Counted from the first letter of the stretch, positions 8,310 through 17,516 are shown. The stretch: DNA of 64,000 nucleotides from Minwuia sp. (GCA_029210175.1 JARGPL010000043.1:124001-188000); one strand, 5' to 3'. The notes: generated by a model not told the origin, from the sequence alone. Made by a program: numbers and translations.

Positions 8310-9251
8310 ATGAAACGAATCGGACGCCTAGCGGCGACCGCTGCCGTTGCTTGTGCCGGATTTCTGTTGAGTACGGCCGCGCATTCGGTGGAAGCCGCGC
8401 CCACAGACGAATCATGGAATTCCCGCGACCTGAATTCGGCCCTGATCGCCGCCGCTTCAGGCTGGGAATCCCGCAAGCTGGCCTATGATCTGGCCGCGGT
8501 GCGCAAAGGCGACGCCGCAGTGCCGGCTGTCTTCGTGTCCCGCCTGCCGGAAGAACTGCGGGAAATCGATGATGTGCGGGCAATGAAGCGGACGTTCATC
8601 CGCATCGTGCTGCCCCTGATCCTGGAATCCAATGCACGGCTGCTGGCCAAGCGTCAGCAATTGATGACCCTGCAGTCGCGGTTGGTTCGCCAGGATGGTG
8701 AACTGTCGGCGGAACAGCGCAACTGGCTGGCGGAACTGTCCGACGACTATCGCGTGGACGCCGGGGAGCCGGAGATGCAGATCAGCGGTCTGCTTCAGCG
8801 CATCGATGTGGTGCCGCCTTCGCTGGCACTGGCTCAGGCGGTGACCGAATCCGGTTGGGGGCGGTCGCGGTTCGCGTTGCGCGGCAATGCGCTCTATGGC
8901 CAGCGTACCTGGTCGGAGGGTGACGGGATTGTTCCGCGGGAGCGTGCTGACGGCGCCAGTTATGAGGTTCGTGCGTTCCGCAGCCTGCTGCAGTCCGTGC
9001 AGGGCTACATGCGCAACATCAACCGCCATGATGCCTATGATGAACTGCGCGATCGCCGCGCGGCGCTCCGGCGCGCTGGCAAGCCCGTTGATGGCTGGAC
9101 CCTGGCCGCCGGGCTGACCCGTTACGCCGAGACCGGGCAGGAGTATGTCGAGATGCTGCGCACCATCATCGAGGTGAATCGCTTCCGCGATTTCGATGAC
9201 GCCTGGATCGAAGGGGCCTCCACGGCCCGCCTGGGCGAGTCCGCTTCATGA
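8310..9251 (+). CDS. Bax-like peptidoglycan glucosaminidase, secreted copy
   Basis: A 313-residue envelope hydrolase predicted to cleave beta-N-acetylglucosaminyl links in peptidoglycan. Residues 1-30 look like a Sec signal peptide (MKRIGRLAATAAVACAGFLL...AHSVEA). The glucosaminidase/Bax core is at ~165-295, with SLALAQAVTESGWGRSRFA holding the likely catalytic Glu180, then GNALYGQRTWSEGDGIVP and SVQGYMRNIN. Its stop overlaps the start of a second copy (ATGA, 9248-9251), so the two are translationally coupled. The linker region (~40-160) is shared by both copies and typical of Bax. Confidence 0.88.
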   Translation: MKRIGRLAATAAVACAGFLLSTAAHSVEAAPTDESWNSRDLNSALIAAASGWESRKLAYDLAAVRKGDAAVPAVFVSRLPEELREIDDVRAMKRTFIRIVLPLILESNARLLAKRQQLMTLQSRLVRQDGELSAEQRNWLAELSDDYRVDAGEPEMQISGLLQRIDVVPPSLALAQAVTESGWGRSRFALRGNALYGQRTWSEGDGIVPRERADGASYEVRAFRSLLQSVQGYMRNINRHDAYDELRDRRAALRRAGKPVDGWTLAAGLTRYAETGQEYVEMLRTIIEVNRFRDFDDAWIEGASTARLGESAS

Positions 9252-10198
9252 CTTCAGGCAGCGATCGCCAGACCGCCCCCTGGGCCATTCATGTCATCAT
9301 CCTGCTGGCTGTGGTCGTGCCGCTGGTGGTCATGGCCTGGCTGGTGGCGGGGATTGAAGCGACGGGTCCGAAGCCCGGCGCCATCGAGGCGACATCCCGA
9401 CCGATCATCCTGGCCCAGCCAAAGCTGATCCGGCCACGGACGGTTTCTGCCCTGGCATCGCGGTTCGAATCCGTCGGCTACGATCTGGAAAGTGTGCGGG
9501 GCAACGAAATCCCGCCGGCCTTTGTTCTGGTGCGGCTGCCGAGCGACTGGCAGCGGGAGATGCCCAGCGACGTGCGCAAGAGCCTGTTCTTCCGCTCGAT
9601 CCTGCCGCTGGTGATGCAGGTGAACGGGGAAATCGCGATGGAACGGGACCGGCTTCTCGCCCTCCGCGACAACGCTCGGTTGCCCGACCGTGACCGGGAC
9701 TGGCTGCGACGGACAGCCGAGAGCTACCGGGCGCTGGACGCGAAGACGGGGGAAATCGACTGGGATACGCTTCTGCAGCGCGTTGACCTGATCCCGCCAT
9801 CGCTTGCCCTGGCGCAGGCAGCGCTGGAAAGCGGTTGGGGGCGGTCGCGGTTTGCGCGCGAAGGCAACGCCCTGTTCGGCCAGTGGACCTGGACCAAGGG
9901 CGACGGAATCGTTCCCGCCGACCGGGCCGCAGGAAAGACCCATTCCGTGAAGCGGTTTCGCAGCCTGCTCGCCTCTGTGCGCGGCTACATGAAGAACCTG
10001 AACCGGGCCGGGCCTTACGGGCGCATGCGGGTCGCCCGAACGAAACTGGCCAACCAGGGCAAGCCCTTCACGGGCAGGGAACTGGCCGGTTACCTCGACA
10101 AGTATTCCGAGGAGGGCCAGGCATATGTGAAGAAGGTCCGGGCCATGATCTCCGTCAATCAGCTTGGCCCCCTCGACCAGTTGATCAACGGTCGCTGA
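9248..10198 (+). CDS. Bax-like glucosaminidase, membrane-anchored copy
   Basis: The 316-residue paralogue of the preceding gene. Instead of a cleavable signal it has one N-terminal helix (HVIILLAVVVPLVVMAWLVA, ~15-35), so it is probably anchored in the inner membrane facing the periplasm. The same core follows: SLALAQAALESGWGRSRFA with likely catalytic Glu194, GNALFGQWTWTKGDGIVP and SVRGYMKNLN. The order and spacing of motifs show a tandem duplication that has diverged, mainly at the N-terminus. Division of labour between a free and a tethered hydrolase is inference. Confidence 0.88.
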   Translation: MTSGSDRQTAPWAIHVIILLAVVVPLVVMAWLVAGIEATGPKPGAIEATSRPIILAQPKLIRPRTVSALASRFESVGYDLESVRGNEIPPAFVLVRLPSDWQREMPSDVRKSLFFRSILPLVMQVNGEIAMERDRLLALRDNARLPDRDRDWLRRTAESYRALDAKTGEIDWDTLLQRVDLIPPSLALAQAALESGWGRSRFAREGNALFGQWTWTKGDGIVPADRAAGKTHSVKRFRSLLASVRGYMKNLNRAGPYGRMRVARTKLANQGKPFTGRELAGYLDKYSEEGQAYVKKVRAMISVNQLGPLDQLINGR

Positions 10199-10250
10199 AA
10201 CGGTTTCACACGCGCTATGATCCCTGTCTCGAACACAGAGAGGGCAGGCA

Positions 10251-12422
10251 GTGGCTGAACGCAGTTTCACGAAAGAGGTCGAGCAGTTGCGGTTGGGCGA
10301 CGGGGATACCTTTGTCGGCGAAGGCATCCTGGCGGTCACCAAGGCATTGCTGCAGTCCGGTGTTTCCTATGTCGGTGGCTATCAGGGCGCACCTGTCAGC
10401 CATCTGATGGATGTGCTGAACGATGCCCGCCCGATCATGGATGAACTTGGCGTGCATGTGGAAACCTGCGCCTCGGAAGCAGGCGCGGCGGCGATGCTGG
10501 GTGCGTCCATCAATTACCCGATCCGGGGTGCGGCCACCTGGAAGTCCACTGTCGGTACCAATGTCGCCTCCGACGCCCTGTCCAACCTGGCGTCAGCCGG
10601 CGTGACCGGCGGTGCGATGATCGTGATCGGAGAGGATTACGGTGAAGGCGCATCGATCATACAGGAGCGCAGCCACGCCTTCGCCGTGAAGTCCCAGATC
10701 TGGCTGCTGGATCCCCGCCCCAACCTGCCGTCCATCGTGAAGATGGTGGAAAAGGGTTTCGAGCTGTCGGAGGCGTCCAGCACCCCTGTGATGCTGGAAC
10801 TGCGTATCCGGGCCTGTCATGTCCACGGCAGCTTCGCCACGCGGGACAATCAGCGCGGCACGTTCTCCGGCCAGAACCGGATAGCGGACCCCAGCTTCGA
10901 CTATGGCCGCATCTGTCTGCCGCCCTCCACCTATGTGCAGGAAAAGGACAAGATCGAGCGGCGCTGGCCTGCCGCTGTCGACTTCATCCGCGATCATGAA
11001 CTGAACGAGTTCTTTGGCGGATCTGCGGACGACGTCGGAATCATCTGCCAGGGGGGCATGTACAACGCCGTCATCCGCGCGCTGCAGCAGCTGGGGCTGG
11101 CGGATGTCTATGGTGAGAGCGTCATCCCGATCTATTGCCTGAATGTGACCTATCCGCTGGTGCCCAGCGAAGTCACCGCCTTCTGCGCGTCCAAGCGAAC
11201 CGTGCTGATGGTGGAGGAGGCGCAGCCTGCCTACCTGGAAGATGCGGTGAACGCGGCGCTTCGCAAGTCCGATGTGCAGACCCGCGTCATGGGCAAGGGT
11301 CTGCTGCCGATGGCTGGTGAATATACCGGCGAAGTCGTTCTGAACGGCATCGCCCGTTTCATCGAAGGCGCAGTGCCGAAGGGCGTCGATCTCGGGCCGG
11401 TGCTGGACAGCCATCAGCGAATCACGGCCGCCAAGCAGAAGGCCATGAAGATACTGGGGGAGCCGATCCCCACCCGGCCGCCGAGTTTCTGCACCGGCTG
11501 CCCGGAACGTCCCGTATTTTCTGCCATGAAGCTGGCCGAAAAGAGCGTCGGCAAATTCCATGTCTCCGCTGACATCGGCTGCCATACGTTTTCCACCCTG
11601 CCGCCGTTCAACATCGGTAATACGGTTCTGGGCTATGGCCTGGGGCTGGCAAGTTCGACGGGCGTTGGTCCGAACATGGAACGGCGGGTCGTGTCTGTCA
11701 TGGGGGACGGCGGGTTCTGGCACAATGGCCTGACCAGCGGTGTCGCGAACGCGGTCTTCAACAATGACGATGGTGTCCTCGTCATCATGAACAATGGCTA
11801 TACGTCAGCCACCGGACACCAGGCCGTCCCCTCTTCGGTGCAGGGTGGCGGGATCCGCAGCGAAGCTTTCCAGCCTGATGGCCAGGATATCGAACGGGCG
11901 CTGCGGGGTGTCGGTGTCAAGTGGATCCGCCATGTCCGGACCTATTCGGTATCCCGGGTCATGGGCACCCTGCGTGATGCCATGACCACCAGACGAGGCG
12001 GCCTGAAAGTCATCATTGCCGACGGGGAATGCCAGCTTGCCCGGCAGCGCCGCATCAAGCCGGAAGTCCGTGCCCGGGTCACTGCGGGCAAGCGTGACGT
12101 GCGGACCCGGTTCGGGGTCGATGAAGACGTCTGCACCGGGGACCACAGCTGCATCCGCCTGTCGGGCTGCCCGTCCCTGACCGTGAAGCCGACAAGCGAT
12201 CCACTGCGCGACGACCCGGTGGCACATGTGAACAATGATTGTGTCGGCTGCGGCGTCTGCGGGGAGGTCAGCCACGCGGCGGTGCTCTGCCCATCGTTCT
12301 TCAAGGCGGACATCGTCCGGAACCCGGGCCGCTTCGACCGCTGGCGGGAGAGGTTGCGGGCACGGGTCATCGGGCGACTGAGCGGCGCTGACAGGGTGAC
12401 CGGGCCGGAGGCGGCTGCGTGA
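10251..12422 (+). CDS. iorA: Indolepyruvate ferredoxin oxidoreductase, alpha subunit
   Basis: Large TPP- and Fe-S-containing subunit (723 residues) that decarboxylates aryl-pyruvates from aromatic amino acids to aryl-acetyl-CoA, reducing ferredoxin. The N-terminal pyrimidine-binding domain is at ~25-240, the transketolase C-like middle at ~260-390, and the TPP pyrophosphate domain at ~405-600, with GDGGFWHNGL...VIMNNGYTS. The C-terminus carries cysteine clusters (CTGDHSCIRLSGCPS and CVGCGVCGEV...LCPSF) for 4Fe-4S centres. The start is GTG 10251 behind AGAGGG. It overlaps iorB by four bases (GTGA). Confidence 0.92.
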   Translation: MAERSFTKEVEQLRLGDGDTFVGEGILAVTKALLQSGVSYVGGYQGAPVSHLMDVLNDARPIMDELGVHVETCASEAGAAAMLGASINYPIRGAATWKSTVGTNVASDALSNLASAGVTGGAMIVIGEDYGEGASIIQERSHAFAVKSQIWLLDPRPNLPSIVKMVEKGFELSEASSTPVMLELRIRACHVHGSFATRDNQRGTFSGQNRIADPSFDYGRICLPPSTYVQEKDKIERRWPAAVDFIRDHELNEFFGGSADDVGIICQGGMYNAVIRALQQLGLADVYGESVIPIYCLNVTYPLVPSEVTAFCASKRTVLMVEEAQPAYLEDAVNAALRKSDVQTRVMGKGLLPMAGEYTGEVVLNGIARFIEGAVPKGVDLGPVLDSHQRITAAKQKAMKILGEPIPTRPPSFCTGCPERPVFSAMKLAEKSVGKFHVSADIGCHTFSTLPPFNIGNTVLGYGLGLASSTGVGPNMERRVVSVMGDGGFWHNGLTSGVANAVFNNDDGVLVIMNNGYTSATGHQAVPSSVQGGGIRSEAFQPDGQDIERALRGVGVKWIRHVRTYSVSRVMGTLRDAMTTRRGGLKVIIADGECQLARQRRIKPEVRARVTAGKRDVRTRFGVDEDVCTGDHSCIRLSGCPSLTVKPTSDPLRDDPVAHVNNDCVGCGVCGEVSHAAVLCPSFFKADIVRNPGRFDRWRERLRARVIGRLSGADRVTGPEAAA

Positions 12423-13954
12423 GCACGCCACGCGCCACAACGGTTCTGATCGCCGCACTGGGCGGTGAAGGGGGCGGTGTCCTTGCCGGCTGGCTCGTCG
12501 ATACCGCGGGCCGCGCGGGCCACTGGGTACAGCAGACGTCGATCCCCGGCGTGGCGCAGCGAACCGGCGCCACGACCTATTACATCGAGATCATGGAGCG
12601 CCCGGCCGGCGATGACCGGCAGCCGGTGATGGCGCTGACGGCCAGTCCCGGCAATGTCGATGTCATGGTGGCATCGGAACTGCTGGAAGCGGGCCGGGCG
12701 CTGGAAAACGGCTATGTCACGCCTGACCGCACCACCCTGATAGCCTCCACGCATCGGATATTCTGCATGGCGGAAAAATCGGCCATGGGCGATGGGCGCT
12801 ATGACGCCGAGCGGGTACGGCGGGCTGCCAAGCAGATGGCGGCACGGCAGGTGCTTTTCGACATGCATGCGGCGGCGGAACAGGCGGGCACGGTCATCAG
12901 CGCTGTCCTGTTCGGCGCCATGGCGGGGGCAAATGTGCTGCCCCTGTCACGTGATGCCTTCGAGGACGCCATCCGCGCAGGCGGGGTCGCCGTCGACGCC
13001 AGTCTGGCGGGCTTCGGGCGCGGTTTCTACATGGCGCAGGACGGGCGGCCGGCCAACCCTGTCGGGAATACCTCTCAAGCGGTTTCGGACGACGACGGAC
13101 TTGGTGACCGCACGCTGACCGACCGCATCAATCGCAACCTGCCGGGCATGCTGCAGGAACTGGCGCGGGAGGGCGCGCGGCGACTGATCGACTATCAGGG
13201 CGTTGGATATGCGCGGTTCTATCTCGACCGTCTGGAACCGATGGCGAAGCTCGATGCCACCCGTGGCGGGGCCGGACGGCAGTTCGCCCTCAGTCGGGAA
13301 GTCACACGGCGTCTGGCGGTCTGGATGGCTTTCGAGGACCTGATCCGTGTCGCCGACCTGAAGATCCGCCCCGAAAGGGTGGCGCGCGTGCGGGCGGAGG
13401 TCAGGGCCGCTGCCGATGAGCCGGTGATCATAACGGAATTCCTGAAGCCGGGAGTGGATGAGGTTGCATCCCTGCTGCCACCCCGTCTCGGGCGCTGGGC
13501 CACTGGCCTGGCTGACCGGGCTGGCGTTCGCTACCGGATGAACGTCGGAATGCATGTTTCAAGCACACGCCTGCGTGGCTTTCTGCCCATGTGGCTGCTG
13601 TCGCGCCTGCGTGGCTGGCGACCCCGGACGTTGCGGTTCGCGGAGGAGCAGGATCGGATCGAGCGCTGGTTGCAGGTGATACAGGATGCCGTCGAGGTCG
13701 ATTATGACCTCGCACGGGAAATCGCCATCGCGGGCAAGGTCGTGCGCGGCTATTCCGACACACACCGGCGGGGTATCCGCAATTTTGCGCTGCTGATGGG
13801 TGCGGTGCCGGAATGCATGGCCGCGCGGGAGCCCGCCAGATCGTTCTGTCGCCTCAGAGACGCCGCCCTGGCGGACCCTGAAGGCGATGCGCTGGATATT
13901 GCCCTGGCGGAGATGCGCGCGACCCCGACCAGTGGCGCAACTGCCGTGGCCTGA
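12419..13954 (+). CDS. iorB: Indolepyruvate oxidoreductase, beta subunit, long form
   Basis: Catalytic partner of IorA. Residues ~1-200 match the pyruvate/ketoisovalerate oxidoreductase gamma-type domain (ALGGEGGGVLAGWL, SIPGVAQRTGATTYYIE). The remaining ~300 residues are an extension not found in the ~200-residue archaeal IorB; it is mostly helical, basic and of unknown role, but is usual in proteobacterial long forms. The GTG start overlaps the iorA stop, so the subunits are coupled one-to-one. In many proteobacteria iorA and iorB are fused; here they are separate. Confidence 0.88.
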   Translation: MSTPRATTVLIAALGGEGGGVLAGWLVDTAGRAGHWVQQTSIPGVAQRTGATTYYIEIMERPAGDDRQPVMALTASPGNVDVMVASELLEAGRALENGYVTPDRTTLIASTHRIFCMAEKSAMGDGRYDAERVRRAAKQMAARQVLFDMHAAAEQAGTVISAVLFGAMAGANVLPLSRDAFEDAIRAGGVAVDASLAGFGRGFYMAQDGRPANPVGNTSQAVSDDDGLGDRTLTDRINRNLPGMLQELAREGARRLIDYQGVGYARFYLDRLEPMAKLDATRGGAGRQFALSREVTRRLAVWMAFEDLIRVADLKIRPERVARVRAEVRAAADEPVIITEFLKPGVDEVASLLPPRLGRWATGLADRAGVRYRMNVGMHVSSTRLRGFLPMWLLSRLRGWRPRTLRFAEEQDRIERWLQVIQDAVEVDYDLAREIAIAGKVVRGYSDTHRRGIRNFALLMGAVPECMAAREPARSFCRLRDAALADPEGDALDIALAEMRATPTSGATAVA

Positions 13955-13970
13955 ACGACCGGGCCTGGTT

Positions 13971-15500
13971 TCAGGCGAGGTGCTTGAGGAATCGATCGGC
14001 GCTTTCGCGATGGTCACGCTGTTTCTCATCCGACATGCGGTCCCAGGTGCGATAGACGGGGCCGAGCCTTGGATTGCCGCGCAGGGTATCCTGATTCCGG
14101 TCCATGAAGTCCCAGTAGAGCGCGTTGAACGGGCAGGCCTCTTCGCCGGTCTTCTGGTTGACGTCAAAGCGACAGCCGTCGCAATGGTCCGACATTCGGT
14201 TGATGTAATTGCCACTGGCCGCATAGGGCTTCGATCCCAGCAAGCCGCCGTCGGCGAACTGACTCATGCCCAGCGTGTTGGGCAGTTCCACCCATTCGTA
14301 TGCATCCGCATAGACCGCCAGATACCACTCATGCACCTGTCGCGGTTCAATGCCGGCCAGCAGGGCGAAGGTGCCGGTGACCATCAGGCGCTGGATATGG
14401 TGGGCATATGCCTGGCGTCTCGTCTGATCGATCACGGCATGCAGGCAGGCCATGTCGGTATCGCCTGTCCAGTAGAATTCGGGCAGGTCGCGGCGTGCAT
14501 CTAGAACATTCGCTTTGGCGTAGTCCGGCATCTTCAGCCAGTAGATGCCGCGCACATATTCCCGCCAGCCGATGATCTGCCGGATGAAGCCTTCCGCTGC
14601 ATTCAGCGGCACGTCCCCACTCCGCCAGGCCGCTTCGACGCGACGGCAAAGGTCCAGCGGGTCCAGCAGCCCGGCATTGATGTAGGGTGACAGGACGGAG
14701 TGATAGAGGAAGTCCTCCCCCGTCAGCATCGCATCCTGGTAGTCGCCGAAGCGGGGCAGGGCCTCGGCCAGGAACCGGTCACGGGCCTGTTCCGCCTTTT
14801 CCCGGGTCACGGCGAACCAGAACGGTTCCAGGTCACCGAAGTGATCGCCGAAGCGGTCACCGACCAGATCAAGCACGTCCTGCGTGATTGCATCCGGTCG
14901 GGCCTGTCGGGGGCGGGGCATGAACAGGTCGCTCTCCGCCGGCTTGCGGTTGTCCTTGTCATAGTTCCATTTGCCGCCTGCAGGCTTGTCGCCGTCCATC
15001 AGCAGCCCGGTCTGCCGTCGCATGTCGCGATAGAAATACTCCATGCGCAACTGCTTGCGATCGGATGCCCAGTCCGCGAAGGCATCGCGGGTACAGAGAA
15101 AACGGTCATCGTTCAGGATGTCGACCGGCAGGTCGAACCGGTCGCGCCAGCTTTCCAGCATCTCCCGCACCCGCCATTCACCTGGCTCGGTAACTGAAAT
15201 CCGGTCCACTTCGTGGCGTTTCAGTGCCCGTTCGACCTCCCCTGTGAAACTTCCCGTATTGGCGTCATCGTCGAGTTTCACGTAGTCGACGTGCCATCCG
15301 GATGCGGTCAGATCCGCCGCAAAATGGCGCATGGCGGACAGGATGAAGGCGATCTTCTTCCTGTGGTGGCGGACGTAGGTCGTTTCCTCCGCGACCTCCA
15401 CCATCAGCACGACATCTCGGTCATGCTGTGCTTCGGCCAGCGATGAAATGTCTGGGCTCAATTGATCGCCCAGGATCAGGATCAGGCGCTTGTCGGTCAT
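13971..15500 (-). CDS. Cryptochrome/photolyase of the iron-sulfur (PhrB/CryB) family
   Basis: A 509-residue flavoprotein that repairs UV lesions (6-4 photoproducts in the PhrB type) or senses blue light. The N-terminal Rossmann-like antenna domain begins RLILILGDQLSPDISSL; the C-terminal helical FAD domain follows. Four cysteines expected to hold a 4Fe-4S cluster are at 352 (DMACLHAV), 440 and 443 (HCDGC) and 456 (EEACPFN), with the same spacing as in PhrB. The gene is convergent with iorB (16-base gap). Its start lies within a short divergent region with the epoxide-hydrolase-like gene. Confidence 0.93.
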   Translation of the reverse strand: MTDKRLILILGDQLSPDISSLAEAQHDRDVVLMVEVAEETTYVRHHRKKIAFILSAMRHFAADLTASGWHVDYVKLDDDANTGSFTGEVERALKRHEVDRISVTEPGEWRVREMLESWRDRFDLPVDILNDDRFLCTRDAFADWASDRKQLRMEYFYRDMRRQTGLLMDGDKPAGGKWNYDKDNRKPAESDLFMPRPRQARPDAITQDVLDLVGDRFGDHFGDLEPFWFAVTREKAEQARDRFLAEALPRFGDYQDAMLTGEDFLYHSVLSPYINAGLLDPLDLCRRVEAAWRSGDVPLNAAEGFIRQIIGWREYVRGIYWLKMPDYAKANVLDARRDLPEFYWTGDTDMACLHAVIDQTRRQAYAHHIQRLMVTGTFALLAGIEPRQVHEWYLAVYADAYEWVELPNTLGMSQFADGGLLGSKPYAASGNYINRMSDHCDGCRFDVNQKTGEEACPFNALYWDFMDRNQDTLRGNPRLGPVYRTWDRMSDEKQRDHRESADRFLKHLA

Positions 15501-15638
15501 GATGTTTCCCGGCAGTACATGCCCCTGTTACGTCCACGCCGCGCATGCGGGTCACATGCTCATCCTGCGGGGTGGCAAGTCGCGCGCCGGGGCATCAGAA
15601 TGGCCCGATTGTCGATCCCAGCACGAAAGCCTGAACCG

Positions 15639-16742
15639 ATGAACCTTCCCGACGGAATCCGAACGCGCGATGTGGCCGTGGTCAATGGACTGGACATGCG
15701 CATACTCGAAGCGGGGGACCCGTCCGGCCCCATGCTGCTTCTGCTGCACGGGTTCCCGGAACTGGCCTTCAGCTGGCGCAAGGTGATGCTGCCGCTGGCC
15801 GCCGCCGGCTATCATGTCGTGGCACCGGACCAGCGTGGCTATGGCGATACGCGGGGCTGGGACAATCGCTACGACGGCGATGTCCGCAGCTTCCGCATGA
15901 TGAACCTGGCGCGCGACATTGTCTGTCTGGTCGCCGCCCTGGACCGTCAGCATGTGGCGGCAGTCGTCGGGCATGACTTCGGTTCCCCGGTCGCGGCCCA
16001 TTGTGCGCTGCTGCGTCCCGACATCTTCCGCGCGGTGGCCTTGATGAGCGCACCTTACGGCGGGCCACCGTCGCCGGACCGCGGTGTTGCCAGGCCTGAT
16101 ATCGAAGCTGCACTCGCGGCGCTGGATCGCCCGCGAAAGCACTATCAATGGTACTACGCCACGCGCCCGGCGGAGGCCGAGATGCTGGACCCGCCGCAGG
16201 GGCTGCACGATTTCCTGCGCGCCTATTACCATGCCAAGAGTGCGGACTGGTCCGCGAACAGGCCCCATGCGCTGCAGTCCTGGTCCGCGCCGGAGCTGGC
16301 GAAGCTGCCCGACTATTACGTGATGCAACGCGACCTGACGATGCCGGAAACCGTGGCGCCGGAAATGCCGACCGCAGACGCGATCCTGGCTTGTGACTGG
16401 CTGCCTGATGCCGAACTGGCCGTCTACGCCGAAACCTATGCCCGGACAGGTTTCCAGGGTGGTCTCAACTGGTATCGCTGCGCCATTGATCCGGTGATTG
16501 CGGGGGAGATGGAATTGTTTCACGGGCGTACCATCGACGTGCCGTCCACCTTCATCGCCGGGTCGTCCGACTGGGGCACCCACCAGACGCCCGGGGCAAT
16601 CGAAGCCATGCAGGGGCCAGGTGTCACCAGCGATTTTCGGGGCCTGCACCTGATCGACGGAGCCGGGCACTGGGTACAGCAGGAACAACCGGAAGCGGTC
16701 GTTGATGCGCTGCTCGGTTTCATGAAGGGAGCAGGCGCATGA
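15639..16742 (+). CDS. Alpha/beta hydrolase, epoxide-hydrolase-like
   Basis: A soluble 367-residue hydrolase. Visible are the oxyanion motif HGFPE (37-41), the nucleophile elbow VVGHDFGSP with Asp113 (Asp rather than Ser, as in epoxide hydrolases and dehalogenases), a lid region, GSSDWGTH near the C-terminus as acid partner, and the catalytic His in GAGHWVQQE. ATG 15639 starts where similarity begins; ATG 15600 would add 13 residues, and neither has a strong ribosome site. The substrate is unknown. Its stop overlaps the next gene (ATGA), so they form an operon. Confidence 0.85.
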   Translation: MNLPDGIRTRDVAVVNGLDMRILEAGDPSGPMLLLLHGFPELAFSWRKVMLPLAAAGYHVVAPDQRGYGDTRGWDNRYDGDVRSFRMMNLARDIVCLVAALDRQHVAAVVGHDFGSPVAAHCALLRPDIFRAVALMSAPYGGPPSPDRGVARPDIEAALAALDRPRKHYQWYYATRPAEAEMLDPPQGLHDFLRAYYHAKSADWSANRPHALQSWSAPELAKLPDYYVMQRDLTMPETVAPEMPTADAILACDWLPDAELAVYAETYARTGFQGGLNWYRCAIDPVIAGEMELFHGRTIDVPSTFIAGSSDWGTHQTPGAIEAMQGPGVTSDFRGLHLIDGAGHWVQQEQPEAVVDALLGFMKGAGA

Positions 16743-17185
16743 AGCTGAAAGGGCAATGGAAGCAGCCAGAAGTCGAACGGTTCCTGACCGACGCACAGGT
16801 GCCGGTCCGGCTGGCCGCGATCACTGAGTCAGGTCGCCCGTTGCTGGTGTCACTCTGGTACGCGTGGCGCGACGGCGCGCTGTGGTGTGCGTCACCGATG
16901 CAGGCGGATATCGTCAGGGCGCTGCGGCGCAACGGTGCCTGCGCGTTCGAGGTTTCGGTGGAAACGCCACCTTATTTCGGAGTCCGGGGGCAGGGTCGCG
17001 TTGATATTCTCGACGGGGGCAAGACACAGCTGCGCGACCTGCTGAAACGCTATGGCGGCGATCCCGAGAGCGAATTAGGCACCTGGCTGCTTGGCCGCGA
17101 TGTGGAGGAGGCGACCCTGCGCCTGACACCGGATCGCATGACCAGCTGGGACTTCAGTAACCGCATGGCGGATGCGTTCGGCTGA
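16739..17185 (+). CDS. Pyridoxamine 5'-phosphate oxidase-fold (FMN-binding split barrel) protein
   Basis: A 148-residue protein with the split-barrel flavin/F420-binding fold: VPVRLAAITESGRPLLVSLW, then WYAWRDGALWCASP and the beta strand FEVSVETPPYFGVRGQGRV. It is likely a small flavin- or F420-dependent reductase or oxidase, or a haem-utilisation-type protein; it is not the vitamin B6 enzyme PdxH, which is longer. It is translationally coupled to the hydrolase upstream and probably acts on the same compound, but that is inference. Confidence 0.75.
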   Translation: MKLKGQWKQPEVERFLTDAQVPVRLAAITESGRPLLVSLWYAWRDGALWCASPMQADIVRALRRNGACAFEVSVETPPYFGVRGQGRVDILDGGKTQLRDLLKRYGGDPESELGTWLLGRDVEEATLRLTPDRMTSWDFSNRMADAFG

Positions 17186-17199
17186 GGGTCGCAAGAGCG

Positions 17200-17281
17200 C
17201 TCACAAGATCGGTCAACATCTTGACGAAGACGATCTTACTGTCTGAAAAATAGACAGGAATTCTCCTGTCAGATCGGTCAG
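17200..17281. promoter_or_regulatory. Cluster of inverted and direct repeats upstream of serC
   Basis: The non-coding stretch after the split-barrel gene holds two copies of AGATCGGTCA, an AAGATCG / CGATCTT inverted pair and a 7-bp inverted repeat with a 4-base loop (GACAGGA-ATTC-TCCTGTC). The last could serve as a terminator for the upstream operon or an operator near the serC promoter. No poly-T tract follows, which argues against simple intrinsic termination. The remainder up to 17450 shows no recognisable feature. Confidence 0.4.
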
Positions 17282-17453
17282 GCAATGCGCGAAACGCCTG
17301 CGCGGACTGAGCCCGCCCTGTTGGGCACCATTTCGGTGCCAATCGCCGATCTGGTTGCGGAACTGTCTGCCGCAGCATGCATGCTTGGTGAGCCCTGCAT
17401 CCGAGAACCGCAGAATTGTCGCAGGCCCGTGTCGCGTGTTGACCAGTCAGTGT

Positions 17454-17516
17454 CGCCGCCTAATATCCGCGGCGGGTCACGCCCCCCCAACGGGGCGCTT
17501 CGTTCTGGAAGGAACG
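17454..17516 (+). promoter_or_regulatory. Structured 5' leader of serC-serA (candidate serC RNA motif)
   Basis: Three hairpins stand in a row directly before the serC start. The first is CGCCGC/GCGGCG with a 9-base loop (17454-17474), the second CGCCCC/GGGGCG with a 6-base loop (17480-17497), and the third CGTTC/GAACG (17501-17516), whose loop and right arm hold the GGAAGGA ribosome site. Alphaproteobacteria are known to carry a conserved 'serC' RNA motif in front of serC-serA operons; position and paired G/C arms agree, but I cannot run the covariance model. If real, it probably couples serine biosynthesis to a signal by changing ribosome access or early termination. Confidence 0.55.
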
